Origin: Monodelphis domestica
Lineage: Eukaryota; Chordata; Mammalia; Didelphimorphia; Didelphidae
NCBI RefSeq assembly: GCF_027887165.1
Contig: NC_077233.1
Span: forward strand, 215,486,967-215,550,966
Direction: 5' to 3'
Length of the DNA: 64,000 nucleotides
The notes below the pieces were generated by a model. It worked only from the letters and a program-made list of their open reading frames with translations, was not told the DNA's origin and searched no databases. Positions 1 to 10,697 of this stretch are shown here, piece by piece; the first letter of the stretch is position 1, and each line of letters begins with the position of its first letter. The translations under genes and the position numbers were made by a program.

Positions 1-286
1 ATTTACCTTCCCTATCCCTTTTGATCAGGTCTATTTGTGCTTTGGCTTTGTCAGATATCATGATTGCAACTCCTGCCTTCTTTCTATCGGTTGAGGCCCA
101 AAAGGTCTTACTCCAACCTTTAATTCTAACCTTGTGAGTGTCAACTCGTCTCATATGTGTTTCTTGAAGACAACATATGGTAGGGTTTTGGGTTCTAATC
201 CAATCTGCTATTTGTCTACGTTTTATGGGTGAGTTCATCCCATTCACGTTCAAAGTTATGATTGTCATTTGTGGATTCGCTGGCAT
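1..286 (-). CDS. L1 ORF2 protein, N-terminal endonuclease part (partial at window edge)
   Basis: An open frame of 95 codons runs from an ATG at 286-284 to the window edge with no stop. It encodes the start of the APE-type endonuclease of L1 ORF2p, which nicks target DNA for target-primed reverse transcription. Conserved features visible are the TLNVNG motif (metal-binding Asn) at about residues 11-16 and CLQETH (catalytic Glu) at about residues 39-44. They are followed by KGWSKTFWAS and KKAGVAIMISDKAKA. A second in-frame ATG lies at 268. No damage is seen in this part. The reverse-transcriptase domain would lie left of the window, so competence of the whole ORF2 cannot be judged. Confidence 0.92.
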   Translation of the reverse strand, partial: MPANPQMTIITLNVNGMNSPIKRRQIADWIRTQNPTICCLQETHMRRVDTHKVRIKGWSKTFWASTDRKKAGVAIMISDKAKAQIDLIKRDREGK

Positions 287-971
287 TTTGATATCTTCCC
301 CTAGTTCTGACCTTTCTTCTTTAGCTTTCTCCTTTTGAACCAGTGATTTACTTTAGGTCAGTCCCCCTAGTCCCCTCCCTTGAGATGCTTCCCTTTCTAG
401 CCCCTCCCTTTTTATGCTCCCTTCCCCTCCCCCTCTCCTTCCCTCCCTTTTTATACTCCCTCCCCACTCCCCCTCCTTAATTTTCCTTTCTTTCTTGCCC
501 TAATGTATAAAATAGAATTCAGGATCCCACTGGATCTAGATGTTCTTCCCTCTCAGATTTGCTTTCACTGAGAGTAAGGTTTAAGTAATTCCACTTCACG
601 CTCTCTTCCTCTCCTTCTCATATGAGAGTTCTTCCCCTCCCCTTCACATGTGTATCTTTATATGGGAAAGATTATTCTATTGAGTCCCCCCCATTTCTTG
701 AAGTTAATCTTAGTATTATCGATGGTTCCCCCCTCCCTTTTCCTTTCTTTGCCCTCACTTTCCCCAAATCTTCTTAATGCCCCAATCTTTCCCTATGCAT
801 GTTTCTTCTAACTACTCTTATGATGCTACAATTTATGAGAGTTACACAAAACATTTTCCCCACATATTAATATATATAATTTGATGTAAATGTAGTCCTT
901 ATAGAAGAGAGTTTGACTTAAAGAAAAAGATAAGATTTATCTCCTTTTCCCTTTCTTTCATATTTACCTTT
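287..971 (-). other. L1 inter-ORF spacer, purine-rich on the sense strand
   Basis: The 685 bases between the ORF1 stop and the ORF2 start contain no long open frame. On the L1 sense strand the sequence is strongly purine rich (GGGAGG and AAAGGG runs), with two short GGGAGTATAAAAAGGG-like segments. Human L1 has a far shorter spacer of about 60 bases. Confidence 0.8.
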
Positions 972-1952
972 TCATGTTTCTCTTGCTTTCTGTGCTTGGA
1001 TATCGAACTTTCCACAGAGCTCTGGTCTTTTCTTAGCAAATGCTTGGAAATCTTCTATTTTGTTGAATGCCCATACTTTCCCCTGGAAGTATATAGTCAG
1101 TTTTGCTGGGTAGTTGATTCTTGGTTGGAGACCCAGCTCTCTTGCCTTTCTAAATATCGTGTTCCATGCTTTGTGGTCTCTTAGTGTGTTAGCCGCTAAG
1201 TCGTGTGTGATCCTTATGGGAGCCCCCTTATATCTGAAGCTCCTCTTCTTGGCTTCTTGTAGGATTTTCTCCTTTTCTTGGAAGCTCTTGAATTTGGCAA
1301 TTACATTCCTAGGGGTTGTCTTTTGGGGATTTAGTATAGAAGGTGTTCTATGAATCCTTTCTATTTCTATTTTGCCCCCTTGCTCCAGAACGTGAGGGCA
1401 ATTTTCTTTTATAATCTCCTGTAGAATAATATCGAGTTTATTGTTTATCTCTGGTTTTTCTGGGAGACCGATAATTCAAAGATTTTCTCATCTCCCTCTG
1501 TTTTTGAGATCTGTGACCTTCTCAGTGAGATATTTTATGTTTTCTTCTAATTCATTAATTTTGGGGGTTTGCTTTATTGATTCTTGCTGTTTTATCATCT
1601 CGCTTTCTTCGAGTTGCTTAATTCTGGTCGTTAGGGACTGGTTTTGCTTTTCAGCCTTGTCTGCCCTTCTATTGGATGCTTCAAGTTCTTTTTCCAATTG
1701 AGCAGTCTTATCTGTCAGACTGCTGATCTCTTTCTCCCATTTTTCTTTCCAGTTTTCCATCTTTTGGATAAGTTCCAGTTTGAGATCTTCCAGAGCTTGT
1801 TGATAGTTTCCATTTTGGGAGGCATGTTCTGATTTTTTTTGGATTTCCTCCTCATTCTCCTCTTTTCCTTGGGTACTTCCACCATAAAAGTTTTCAATAG
1901 TCACTTTTTTCCCTTTCTTCTTGGAGGCTTGATTTTGGGCCATGTGAGCCAT
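972..1952 (-). pseudogene. L1 ORF1 RNA-binding protein, full length with two in-frame stops
   Basis: This is the L1 ORF1p nucleic-acid chaperone, which coats L1 RNA in cytoplasmic particles. The frame from the ATG at 1952 to the TGA at 974-972 is 326 codons and stays in register. It begins MAHMAQNQASKKKGKK. A heptad-rich coiled coil spans about residues 55-150, and the RNA-binding and C-terminal domains (RIHRTPS, FRYKGAPIRI, YPAKLTIYFQGK) follow. Two TGA codons interrupt it, at 1490-1488 and 1478-1476, just after the coiled coil. At both sites the context suggests an original CGA Arg codon, so both look like CpG decay. Without these two changes the frame is open throughout. This copy cannot make a full ORF1p. 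Confidence 0.93.
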
Positions 1953-2630
1953 CCCTTTGGTGGTTTTATACCCCTTTCCTTTTTGGTCTGGGGTCTGGGT
2001 TATATGGGCGGTTTTTTTCTGTGAATTTAGGTTGCTTCAGACTAGTTCTTCCCAGCCTCCGAGGTTTCTTAGAGCGCTGGGTCCCTGATCACAGCCACAC
2101 TGCCCAGGTGTTCAGCTCCGCCCAGATAATCAACGTGTGGTCCGCCCCTGGTGTTTAGCTCTGCGGAGATGTTCAGCGCAGCCGCCCCAAGAACAGCTCC
2201 GCTGACCCCCCTAATCAGGGCTGGATTCTCCAGTGAAACCGCCCTGAGACGTTTTTTCCTGGCAGTCCCCAGATCCCAAGGACCCTGGAGTGCCACCCCC
2301 CCCTCCCAGACAGAGATGTTCCCCACTCACTCGCTGTCCTGGTGAGCGCTCAGGTAGTTCACTCTGGTTTGGTGGGGGAGGTGGGGTGGGGGAAGGGCGG
2401 CTCAGTTCACTTTTCTGTGCAAGCTTTTCCTCCTTATTATAGTGTGGAAATGTTCAAGCCCCACGTACCTTCGCCTCTGTGGAGTACTGGGAGTACTGGG
2501 GTGTCCTTCTGTTCCTCCAAAGGTGATTTTTATGCTCCTTTGATGTAGTCTATTTCATTCGGTGCTGGGGAGAGGAAGCGTGTGGCGTCTAGATTGCAGC
2601 CATGATTACCTGGAAGAACCACCACATCAT
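1953..2630 (-). promoter_or_regulatory. L1 5' UTR and internal promoter region
   Basis: This stretch lies upstream of ORF1. It is GC- and CpG-richer than the surroundings, particularly 2050-2350, and carries no protein-like signal. L1 5' UTRs act as internal RNA polymerase II promoters. An ATGGC motif at the extreme 5' end resembles the YY1 site that positions initiation in eutherian L1. The 5' boundary is estimated from where the GC-rich unit ends. Confidence 0.65.
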
Positions 2631-3155
2631 AATTTTACCTCTCAGACCCCAGAGTAATCCTAGAGTAAATGCCAACTATTGGAAACATTAAAAATGAGGT
2701 TGTTTTTAAAAGGAGCAGACATTTTATAATTGAACCTCTGTTTCATGGGTCCCTGGTACTAGGTCTTTTTTGCCATCTTTTGTGAAAACATTGTCACCCC
2801 CAGGGGTCCTAGCGTATTTCAGACTCTGAGATAGTCACGTGTCTCACTATATGTTGGTTGTTATGCAAAATTAATTATCTTGGTCATTTGAATGTTTTCC
2901 CTAAAATATAATATAATCTCATTACAGACTACTCCATTGTAGAGTGAATCTCGAGCCAAAATCCATTTAGGAAATTGAAGGTAATTTAGAGTTATATGAT
3001 GAGCAAAAAAAGAAGCCCCTTTCACTGCTAAATGCTAATTTTGTCTGCCTCTGTAATGTAAGAGTGTCATTCATTTAGACAGGGAATTGCTGTAAGTGTG
3101 TAACAGGCTCAGAGTAGCAAGAGAATGATGAGTGGGACACAAAAGGAGACTATCT
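2631..3155. other. No recognised feature
   Basis: AT-rich sequence flanking the 5' end of the L1. I see no gene, repeat boundary or RNA structure that I can support here. Confidence 0.4.
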
Positions 3156-3157
3156 GT

Positions 3158-3308
3158 GCAAGAGAATCCAGGGAGCACTTTTTTGTGGTAGCAAAGAACT
3201 AGAAACAAAGCAGATTTGGAAAAACCTTGGCTGGAAAATGGCTGAATAAATTGTGGTTGATGAATGTAATGGATTATTATTGAGCCATAAGAACTGACAA
3301 ATATTCTC
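3158..3308 (+). mobile_element. L1 3'-end fragment
   Basis: About 150 bases resemble the terminal L1 ORF2 segment present at 19490-19590 and 20870-20970: a 'gtggtagcaaagaact' block, then 'aaaatggctgaataaattgtgg' and 'taatggattattattg'. The fragment is diverged and carries no open frame. Confidence 0.7.
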
Positions 3309-3309
3309 T

Positions 3310-4360
3310 AAGTCCACTCTTCTAACTCCCACTCTCACTGGCAGATTGAGTCTCCAGAGGAGAGCTGGCTACTTTTCCCCTGGAGTTCTAGAGATAACCC
3401 TATGGAGTTTGAGTTTCTAATACTATTGCTCATGAGCCCCTCTCTGCTGTGCTCCCCTCAATAGCAATTATCCAGTTCACATCACTGAACTTTTACAAAA
3501 GGATGTTTACTGAAAAAGTATATAACCAGAATAGCAGTTATAAACAAATGCCCTTAAAGTGGACCTCACAATCTCCCCTTACATGCAAGATCACTGGGGA
3601 GAATAGATTCAGACCCACAGCACAAAAGCAGTGGGAAATATATGTAAGGAACCTATGGAGCTAAGGGGGTATCTTTAGATTCTTGGTCCTGAGAATCCTT
3701 TTGTCCCATTTCAGCATCCCTACTAAGTTCACTTTGAAGCAAGGAATTGCCCCTTTATTCAGCTTGTTGGGCTCCTTGGGGCATACTAGTGTCTGGGATA
3801 ACTCATCAACCAACTGCTGGAAAGCATCAGGTATTGTACTCTCCTGCCATGATGGCTGCTCATGGATCTTGGATGTTCCTACTGTTGACTCCAGTTATTA
3901 GTGAGATCTCTCTGTGAATAACTCAGTCCTACCAGTTGTCCAGGCATTCCTCTATTGAAAATTTCATTTGCCTAAGATTAGAAAAGGATAAATATAAGAG
4001 TGACAGAGATGCCTTGTGTTATGGACACATTGAAGCTGAACAAAAGATAGGGCAGCCAACCCCTTCTGCCCCTAGATCACAAACAGCATTTCTTGCCTTG
4101 TTCACTGCCAGAAAGGAAAAGGTAAAGGACTGAAGGAGAGATGGATCAATCCTGCTGCATGTGAACTCTGTTCCAGCTACATGCCTCCTGAGTCATCAAT
4201 CTTTCGGACTCTGAAGACAATTAGAAGGCTTTTCACCACCGCAAAGTAGGAACCCCTGAGATATCATGGCTGAAACTAAAGTCCCATATGTTGGATAGAA
4301 TGTTTGTACATGCTTTGCTAACTCAGCCATCATTGACCAATCCCCTGTCATCAGAAGAAT
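3310..4360. other. No recognised gene; unassigned sequence
   Basis: The longest open frames here, at 3449-3664, 3683-3901 and 3936-4133, show no recognisable domain. A part around 3690-3900 could be an old LTR or repeat, but I cannot assign it. Confidence 0.35.
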
Positions 4361-4364
4361 ATAG

Positions 4365-4760
4365 AGAAAGTTGGGAAGACTTGTATGAACTGATACAGAA
4401 TGAAGTATATAGAACCAGAAGAAAACTTTGTTCATTGTCTACAAAAACATGAGGAAAACTATGATGACTCTTGGAACTCTGATCAATGTAGTGACCTGAT
4501 CAATGCAGTGGTGATCCAGGAAAGGACTACTGTAAGCCTCCAGGTAGAGAACTAGATCCTTGTTGGCCATTGCCCATTATATTCAAAAGAAAAAAAGCAT
4601 CAAGGAAACACTTGTTTAAAAAATAGAATGTACTGTATGAAATTTAATATACATTTTTAAAACTATATAACAAAGGTTCATGGTTTCATATATGAACCTC
4701 TTTTTTGCATATTGAAATTTTTGTACTTGTGTTTTGCAATTAGGCTCATAATAAAAATGA
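4365..4760 (+). mobile_element. Old L1 3' UTR fragment
   Basis: It begins 'gggaagacttgtatgaactg' and 'agtatatagaaccagaag', and continues through an ATGATGACTC-like segment. This corresponds to the L1 tails at 10240-10690 and 21000-21415 and ends in an A-rich stretch before 4760. It is strongly diverged. Confidence 0.65.
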
Positions 4761-4882
4761 AATAAATTTAAAGAGAGAGAGGAAGAGAGAAAATGGGACA
4801 TGAGCCAGAGGGAACAGAAGGAAAAGGATTTCTCTCAGGGGTGAAGTTTTCCCACTGGAAAGTCAGTTTCTAGGAGGGTAAA

Positions 4883-5105
4883 CCAATTATAGTTGATATT
4901 TACATAGTGTTTTAAGCTTTATAAAGTGCTTTTCCCACAACAGCCCTTTGAGGTCAGTAGTACAAGTGCTATTGTCTCCATTTTTACAGATGACAAAACT
5001 AAGCCAAGTGGCTTTCCCATAGTCAAACAGCTAGTGTGAGTCAGAGGTAAGGTTGGAACCCTAGTGCCCTGATTTCAAGACTAACATGCTTTCCAGTAGA
5101 GCACA
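4883..5105 (-). repeat. MIR/THER-1-like core SINE
   Basis: The antisense core is recognisable: 'ccatttttacagatgacaaaact', followed by the 'gtcaaacagctagt' block. The 5' part, 'tatttacatagtgttttaag', resembles the 3' tail of this SINE class. Confidence 0.7.
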
Positions 5106-5202
5106 TTGCTTTATAACAAATAGAAGATATAAAGCTTACAGGCGAGTGTCAATTTTTTCTGGTGAAGGGTATAGTCAGATTGAAAGAGGAGTGGATAAGA
5201 AG

Positions 5203-5240
5203 GAAGAAAGGAAGGAAGGAAGGAAGCAAGGAAGGAAGGA
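5203..5240. repeat. (GGAA)n microsatellite
   Basis: Imperfect GGAA/GAAG tetranucleotide repeats. Confidence 0.9.
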
Positions 5241-5328
5241 AGAATACAGAGTGTTTTCTGTAATATCTAACTTTATCTTAGAGCCAAACTTGCACTGGAA
5301 TGGTCATATCTTAATGGAATGCACAAGG

Positions 5329-5329
5329 C

Positions 5330-5367
<38 letters not shown>

Positions 5368-5368
5368 T
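5329..5368. repeat. (AAT)n microsatellite
   Basis: About thirteen AAT units directly abut the 3' tail of the following MIR-like SINE. This is a common place for a repeat to grow from an A-rich tail. Confidence 0.95.
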
Positions 5369-5585
5369 AACATTTATATAGTGCTTTAAGGTTTGCAAAG
5401 TGTTTTACATATATAAGTTCATCTGATGCTCACAGCAACCCTGTAAGGTGGGTACTATTGTTATCCCCATTTTACAGATGAGGAAACTGAGTCTGATAAA
5501 GGTCAAATGACAAGCTCAGAGTCACCTAGTTAGTAAGCATCTGATGCTAAATTTTAACTCATTGGTTCCTGATTCTAAGTTCCCT
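5369..5585 (-). repeat. MIR/THER-1-like core SINE
   Basis: Antisense copy showing 'tttatatagtgctttaaggt', then 'ccattttacagatgaggaaa', the conserved core, and a 'cacctagttagtaagc' block. Confidence 0.85.
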
Positions 5586-5589
5586 ACTC

Positions 5590-5996
5590 TATTTACTGTA
5601 TCCCTTCCTTATTCCCTCCTTCCTTTCTTTTCTCCCTCTCTTCTTCCTTCCCTTGCTCCGTTCCAGAATCTATCCTTCTTCTTTTCCTCATTTCCTCATT
5701 TTCTCTCCTTCCCTCTCTCCTTCATCCCTTTCTACCCTTCCCTCTCTTCCCCATTCCTTTCTTCCTTCTTTTTTCTTCCTTTCCTCCTTTCCTTCACTAC
5801 CACCTTTTCCTCTTCTTCCTTTCCTCCCTCTATTCCTTCCTCCCTTCCTCCTCCCCTAATCTTTCCCTCCTTCCCTCTCCTTTCCCTTTCTTTGTTCCTC
5901 CCTCCCTTCTTCCTTCTCTTCTATTCTTCCTTCTTTTCTTTCATCTTTCTTCCCCCCCCCCATCTTTCCTTCCTTCCCTCCTTTCCTTCCTAGTTC
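5590..5996. repeat. Polypyrimidine (CCTT/CT-rich) tract, about 400 bases
   Basis: The plus strand is almost wholly C and T, in irregular CCTTCC and TTTCTTCC runs. The open frames across it (5544-5993 and 5653-5859) are composition artefacts encoding Ser/Pro/Phe/Leu, not genes. Confidence 0.93.
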
Positions 5997-6019
5997 TCCT
6001 GGATAAATCAAACTCTAAA

Positions 6020-6200
6020 TAGCAGAGATTAGGGAAAGAATGGTGGGCTTGGAGTGAAAAGACTTGAGCTCAAGTCTTGCTCTCCATCAACTTGAAACAA
6101 ATCACTCTTCTGAATATCAGTTTTCTCATCTGGAAAACAAAGGTATCAGATTAGGTCATCTCTAAGCTCCCTCCAGTTTCTAACATTCATAGATTGTTGA
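6020..6200 (+). repeat. MIR-like SINE
   Basis: Sense-oriented copy with a 'gagctcaagtcttgctctcc' segment, then 'tcagttttctcatctggaaa', and a 3' 'tctctaagctccctccag' tail. Confidence 0.7.
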
Positions 6201-6344
6201 GTCTATTATGACTCTATTTTGACTCTTTTCCTAGACTTTTAAGTCAAAATTGACTTAGGACTGTTGGAGACAATCTTGTTCAACCCTGTCATTTTGTAGA
6301 TGAGGAAAGTCTTGTCTGATGTCACGAAAGTAGTCCATCTTTAC

Positions 6345-7010
6345 ATTTTAGTTTTTTCCACTATGCTACCCTATCTCTGATTCTGGCACTTAAAATCAAT
6401 TAAAGTGTTAAATGGCACAAGTGACATTTGAGATACTTCCTCAAACTTCTTTAGCCGTCTTTCTATTGGGTTATTGTTTTCAGTGATGCTGTTAAACACA
6501 CAGACACACACACTCACACACAAACACACAGAACAACCCCCCAAGAATTATCGTTATGGCTTAATAAATAACAATCATGGAATTTAACGACTTTGTTCAA
6601 ACCAGGTAATTATAATTATTGAGGGCACATAAACATCACAAAGGAAGGGATTCTTCTTTCACAGGTTTAGCCTCAATCTCTTGGAAGTGATACTGAAAGA
6701 ACCAAACTAAAAATTCCAAAAGTGAAAATCAAAGGTAGAGAAACAAAAACAAATAAACAATAGAGCCTCCAATAAGGGGGTATTTTATGATGAGAAAGTC
6801 CCAGATCAAACAGTTAAAGACATTTTAGAGTTACATCCCACTTCCCAGTTTGCCTCCATTATCTACTTCGATCCTTAAAACAAACCCTGTAAGATACTCA
6901 GGTTAATTTCACAGAACCATCCTCACTTATTTTAAAAGGAAGGAAATGAGGTTTAGAGACATGAAATCACTTGCATTTGTAAATTGTAAACATTGTGCAT
7001 GTTATCGATT
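6345..7010. other. No recognised gene; short CA-rich tract only
   Basis: The only structure I can support is a degenerate CA repeat at about 6495-6530. The rest is AT-rich unassigned DNA. Confidence 0.4.
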
Positions 7011-7014
7011 TTAA

Positions 7015-7115
7015 ACTCCTTGAAGTCAGAAACTGGTTAATTTTGTGTCTCCAGCACCTAGTACAGTGCCAGGCACATAGTAGGTGCTTAGTAAATGCTT
7101 CTAGGTTGATTACTG
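7015..7115 (+). repeat. L2-like 3' end
   Basis: It contains 'ctccttgaagtcagaaactg' and 'tacagtgccaggcacatagt', ending 'gtgcttagtaaatgctt'. This is the characteristic L2 3' terminus. Confidence 0.75.
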
Positions 7116-7134
7116 AAGGTCACAGAGCTAAAGG

Positions 7135-7860
7135 GAATAATGATCATATCACTCCCTTACCCAAAAATCTTCAATGATTCTCTATTGCCTCTAATATAAA
7201 ATGGAAACTCCTCAACTTGACATTAAGAGTACTTTACAATCTGGCTCCTACTACCTTTCAGTGATGTTTTAACCCCCTTTTTGTACTTTGTTGTTTTTTG
7301 TTTGCTTCAGTCATATTCAACTCTTCATGATTCCTTTTTTTTTTTTTTTTTAGATTTTTCTTGGCAAGGATACTGGAATGATTTGCCATTTTCTTCTCCA
7401 GTTCATTTGACAGGTGGGGAAACTAAGGCAAACAGGGTTAAATGACTTGCCAAGGGTCACATAGCTAGTAAGTATCTAAGGCTAGATTTGAACTCATGAA
7501 AATGAATCTTCCTGATTCCAAGCTCACCATACCACCTGGCTATCTCTTTTATATGTTGCATACCAGTCAAAGTGATTTGTTTCCACTGCATAGTAATCTT
7601 CCCATCTCTGTGTTTTTATACAAGTATTGTCCCATGCCTAGATTACATTCCTTCCTTTCTTTCACTTTATAACATCCCCAGAGCCCTTTGTTAGCTCAGT
7701 TGCCATCTCCTATATGGAATTTTTCTTGACCCCCTTGATAATTTGTGTTCTCTACCTGAACCTGAAATGACTTGTATGGATTTGCTCATGCTTTGCTGAC
7801 TTTTTCCCCTCTTCTGTTTTTTCTTTACGTTTTTATAAAGTGTGTGCTACTCATGTGTAC
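7135..7860 (+). mobile_element. L2 fragment, interrupted by a SINE
   Basis: A block resembling 'tcactcccttacccaaaaat' and 'aatctggctcctactacctt' resumes after 7560 with a segment around 'cctagattacattccttcct'. This follows the 3' region of L2. A tRNA-derived SINE at 7285-7550 was inserted later. Confidence 0.65.
7285..7550 (-). repeat. tRNA-derived marsupial SINE (MAR1-like)
   Basis: Antisense copy: the tail part is 'tcatattcaactcttcatga', followed by a T run, 'cttctccagttcatttgac', 'aagggtcacatagctagt' and 'agatttgaactcatg'. The last of these includes the B-box-like GTTCAAATC in reverse. Confidence 0.88.
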
Positions 7861-7869
7861 GTCCTCATG

Positions 7870-8680
7870 GGATGTCTGAACATGTAGACAGGTGGCTCAA
7901 AGAGAGGCATTAACAGATATTGCGGGAGTCTTGCCCACTCCTGTCCAAAAGAGACTGAATCCTGTCTTGAGGGGAGCAGCAGCAGGTGCTTCTTTCTCCA
8001 AACTAATAATTTTGGGGATATTAGATTAATGATAAATTAAATAAAATTATTTTGGCAGACTTGTGCCTAAAACAGCATAATATTAATATTTTAAAAGCTG
8101 TTTTCCACTAAAAATCCCATCATAAATTAAGAAGAGTGAATAAACCCATTTATCCAATTGGATAGCAAACAGAAATGGAAGAAGTTCCACAGATTAGAAC
8201 ACATTAGGAAATCCACAGAATGAATGAGTTCTCCCACTGAGAGAAATCTTAGCCCACCCTAAAGAGAAACCCTGATATCACTGAAGGGGCAGTTGCCCAA
8301 AGTGTCTAGGAAGGCCAGGTAGAAATTCAGACATGTTGAGAACTTAGCTTCTCCTACATGAATTCAAACAAGGCTCTCTTTTTCCTCCCCGAATTAGGTC
8401 CCCAAGAAAACCTGGAGCCATTAGAGACTTGAAGAAGGAGCAACGAATGTCTTTTTTCAAAGCTTTAATACCAAAGGACCTCAATCAGCATTCTCTCGAT
8501 TATTAGAACAGTCTCATATAAGATGTTCTAGACTTGGCTGGAAACCCAATTTACATTTTTTTAAAACAAATTATTTGTTACAAGGGATAGTTCTTTGGGA
8601 GGATTATGAGAGAAATACAAAGAGAAATATAAAAACAAAAAATATCCATAAAAATCGACTCTTAAAATTTATACTTTGGA
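7870..8680. other. No recognised feature
   Basis: AT-rich sequence with no protein-like frame. A possible SINE remnant follows at about 8740-8880. Confidence 0.4.
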
Positions 8681-8939
8681 GTGGCAGCAGAATGTAGTAA
8701 ACATCCCATTTGTTTGAAAGAAGGATCTCAGGCCATCTTGGCTCACTTTGGGCATCCAGCTACATAGGAGGACCTCTCATGTAGAGGATCAAAAGATGGC
8801 CTCAAATGCAGGAAGATGTAGGTTCAACCCTATGCAAATCACCTAACCTCTCAGAACATGAGGCAACTCGCCAAGACTAAAAATTGCAAACCTGTAAAAT
8901 CAAGGTTTAATCCCTATCCCTATCTTTGTAAATTTCTTG

Positions 8940-9188
8940 TATTCATGTAGCTAGGTAAAGTAGTAGAGAGAGCCTGGAGTCAGGAAGACCTGAGTTCAAA
9001 TGTCCCCCCAGACACTTACCAGCTGTGTGACCCTGGGTAAGTCACTTACCCCTGTTTGCCTCAGTTTCATCCTCTGTAAAATGAGCTGGAGAAGGAAATG
9101 TCAGACCACTCCAGTATCATTGTCAAGGGCATCCCAAATGGGATCATGAAGAGTCAGATGTGACTGAAAAATGAAGGAACAACAATAA
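8940..9188 (+). repeat. tRNA-derived marsupial SINE (MAR1-like)
   Basis: Sense copy containing 'gcctggagtcaggaagacct' and 'tgagttcaaatg' (B box), then 'gtgaccctgggtaagtcac' and 'aaaatgagctggagaaggaa'. It ends with the family tail 'tcatgaagagtcagatgtga' and an A-rich end. Confidence 0.92.
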
Positions 9189-9524
9189 CAAAGTAAACTA
9201 TTAGATAGTTTAAAATTAGAGCTGTAGAAAATTGCAAGGGACTTAAGACTTTTATTTTATAGAATAGGAAACTGAGAACCAAGATTAGGTTTCATGTCAA
9301 CAGTCAAATAAGAAATGAGTGCTAGAAATGGATTTCAAGCCTAGATTCTTTGACTGTACAGCCAGGGTTCATTCCACTGTATCATCAGAAAATTGTACAG
9401 AAGGTGGTGTTTGAACTATATTTCGAAGGAAGAAAGGGATCCTATGAGGCAGAAGTAAGGAGAGTATGCATCCCAGGCACAGAGAACTACAAAGACATGG
9501 AGATGGAAGCTGGATAAAGGCTAA

Positions 9525-9650
9525 TAAATAATAATTTAGGTGATAAGCAATATAATTTAATATTATAATAATTTTTATAAATTATTATGAATACATTATT
9601 ATTTGTATAAAACAATATTTTAATAAATAATAATTTAATAATAAATACAA
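9525..9650. repeat. AT-rich (TAATAA)-type low-complexity tract
   Basis: Over 100 bases of almost pure A and T, with irregular AATAAT units. Confidence 0.8.
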
Positions 9651-9686
9651 AGTAAAGGGAACTAACAACTATAGGAACAGAGGGAT

Positions 9687-10136
9687 AAGAACTATGGTTC
9701 ATTAAAGTCTCATACTTCCAGTTCCTAAATAAGTGTGGTATATTCCTCTGTCATCTTGACCTGACATGTGTAAAAATTAAATTAGTTTCTCTACTAAAAG
9801 TATTATATTTTTATGGGGTTTATTGAAGATTATTAGAAATCAAGGATAAAGAAATACAAAATAAGAAAAACACATGTCTAGGGCTGATTAGCCCATTCAC
9901 ATTCACATTACTACATCTTCTATGCCCAGTAGAGAGACACGTGGGCTTAGAAGCGGAAGAAGAGCACTTGGGAGGCAGAGAGCCCTTTAAATACTAAATT
10001 GTGTTCTCTCCCTCAGGTGAGAATTATAGGGAATTCTGGGAAGTACCAAGGACTTCTGGGGATTGAAGTCCAGGGTTCAAATCTCCATTTTACACATGAA
10101 TCCTTTCTGGAACCCATGAAGGACAGAAAAGGGCCA
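9687..10136 (+). repeat. Upstream copy of a local direct repeat
   Basis: 9687-9768 and 10102-10136 resemble 10698-10778 and 10789-10819 in the same order. Shared pieces include 'ctgtcatcttgacctga' and 'ctggaacccatg'. In this copy the two pieces are separated by about 330 unrelated bases. Confidence 0.7.
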
Positions 10137-10139
10137 TGG

Positions 10140-10690
10140 TTGGAAATTGAGATTTCCATCAATTGGGGAATGGTGGAACAATTTGTGGAACATGATTATG
10201 ATGGAATAATATTATGCTATCAGAATTTATGAGCAGGCATGTTTTCAGAACAACCTGGAACTTGCAATAACTGATGCAGAGTGAAGTGAGCAAAACCAAG
10301 AGAACATGGTACATAGTAACAGCAATATTGTGAAATCAACTGTGAATGACTTAGGTATTCTCAGCAATACAATAATCTAAGACAACTCCAAAGGATTTAT
10401 GATAAAAAAAATTCTATATACCCCCAGAGTAAGAACTAGTAGAGTCCAAATGCATACTTTTTTGAACTTTATTTTTCTTGGGGGAGGGGGATCTGTGTCT
10501 TCTTTTACAACACAACTAATGTGGAAATATATTTTGCATGACTGCACATGTATAGCCCATATCAAATTGCTTGCCTTTTCAATGAGATAGTAGGGGAGGG
10601 AGGGAGAGAGAGAATTTGGAAGTCAAACATTTTAAAAGCAAATGTTAAAAAGTATTTTTACATGTAATTGAAAAAAACATTTTTTTTTAT
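10140..10690 (+). mobile_element. L1 3' end and 3' UTR
   Basis: It follows the terminal L1 ORF2 and 3' UTR order: 'atcaattggggaatggtg', 'aactgatgcagagtgaagtg', 'agaacatggtacatagtaac', 'ttgcatgactgcacatgta', and a final 'ttttacatgtaattg' before the A-rich end. No coding frame remains. Confidence 0.9.
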
Positions 10691-10697
10691 TTTTAGA

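Larger units (their letters stand above)
1..2630 (-). mobile_element. Young L1 retrotransposon, 5' half (minus strand)
   Basis: This is a LINE-1 running right to left and cut by the left window edge. From 2630 down it has a GC-richer 5' UTR (about 2630-1953), ORF1 (1952-972), a long purine-rich spacer (971-287) and the start of ORF2 (286-1). The start of ORF2 matches the other L1 at 16137 onward at DNA level. The 5' end, near 2610-2630, carries an ATGGC motif resembling the YY1 site found at the start of eutherian L1s. The reading frames are almost undamaged, so the insertion is recent by L1 standards. Its 3' end and target-site duplication lie outside the window. Confidence 0.93.

Noticed and set aside
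4196..4435. 79-codon minus-strand frame
   Set aside because: Overlaps an old L1 3' UTR fragment; no domain.
5544..5993. 149-codon open frame
   Set aside because: Lies wholly in a CT-rich low-complexity tract; the Ser/Pro/Phe/Leu translation follows from composition.
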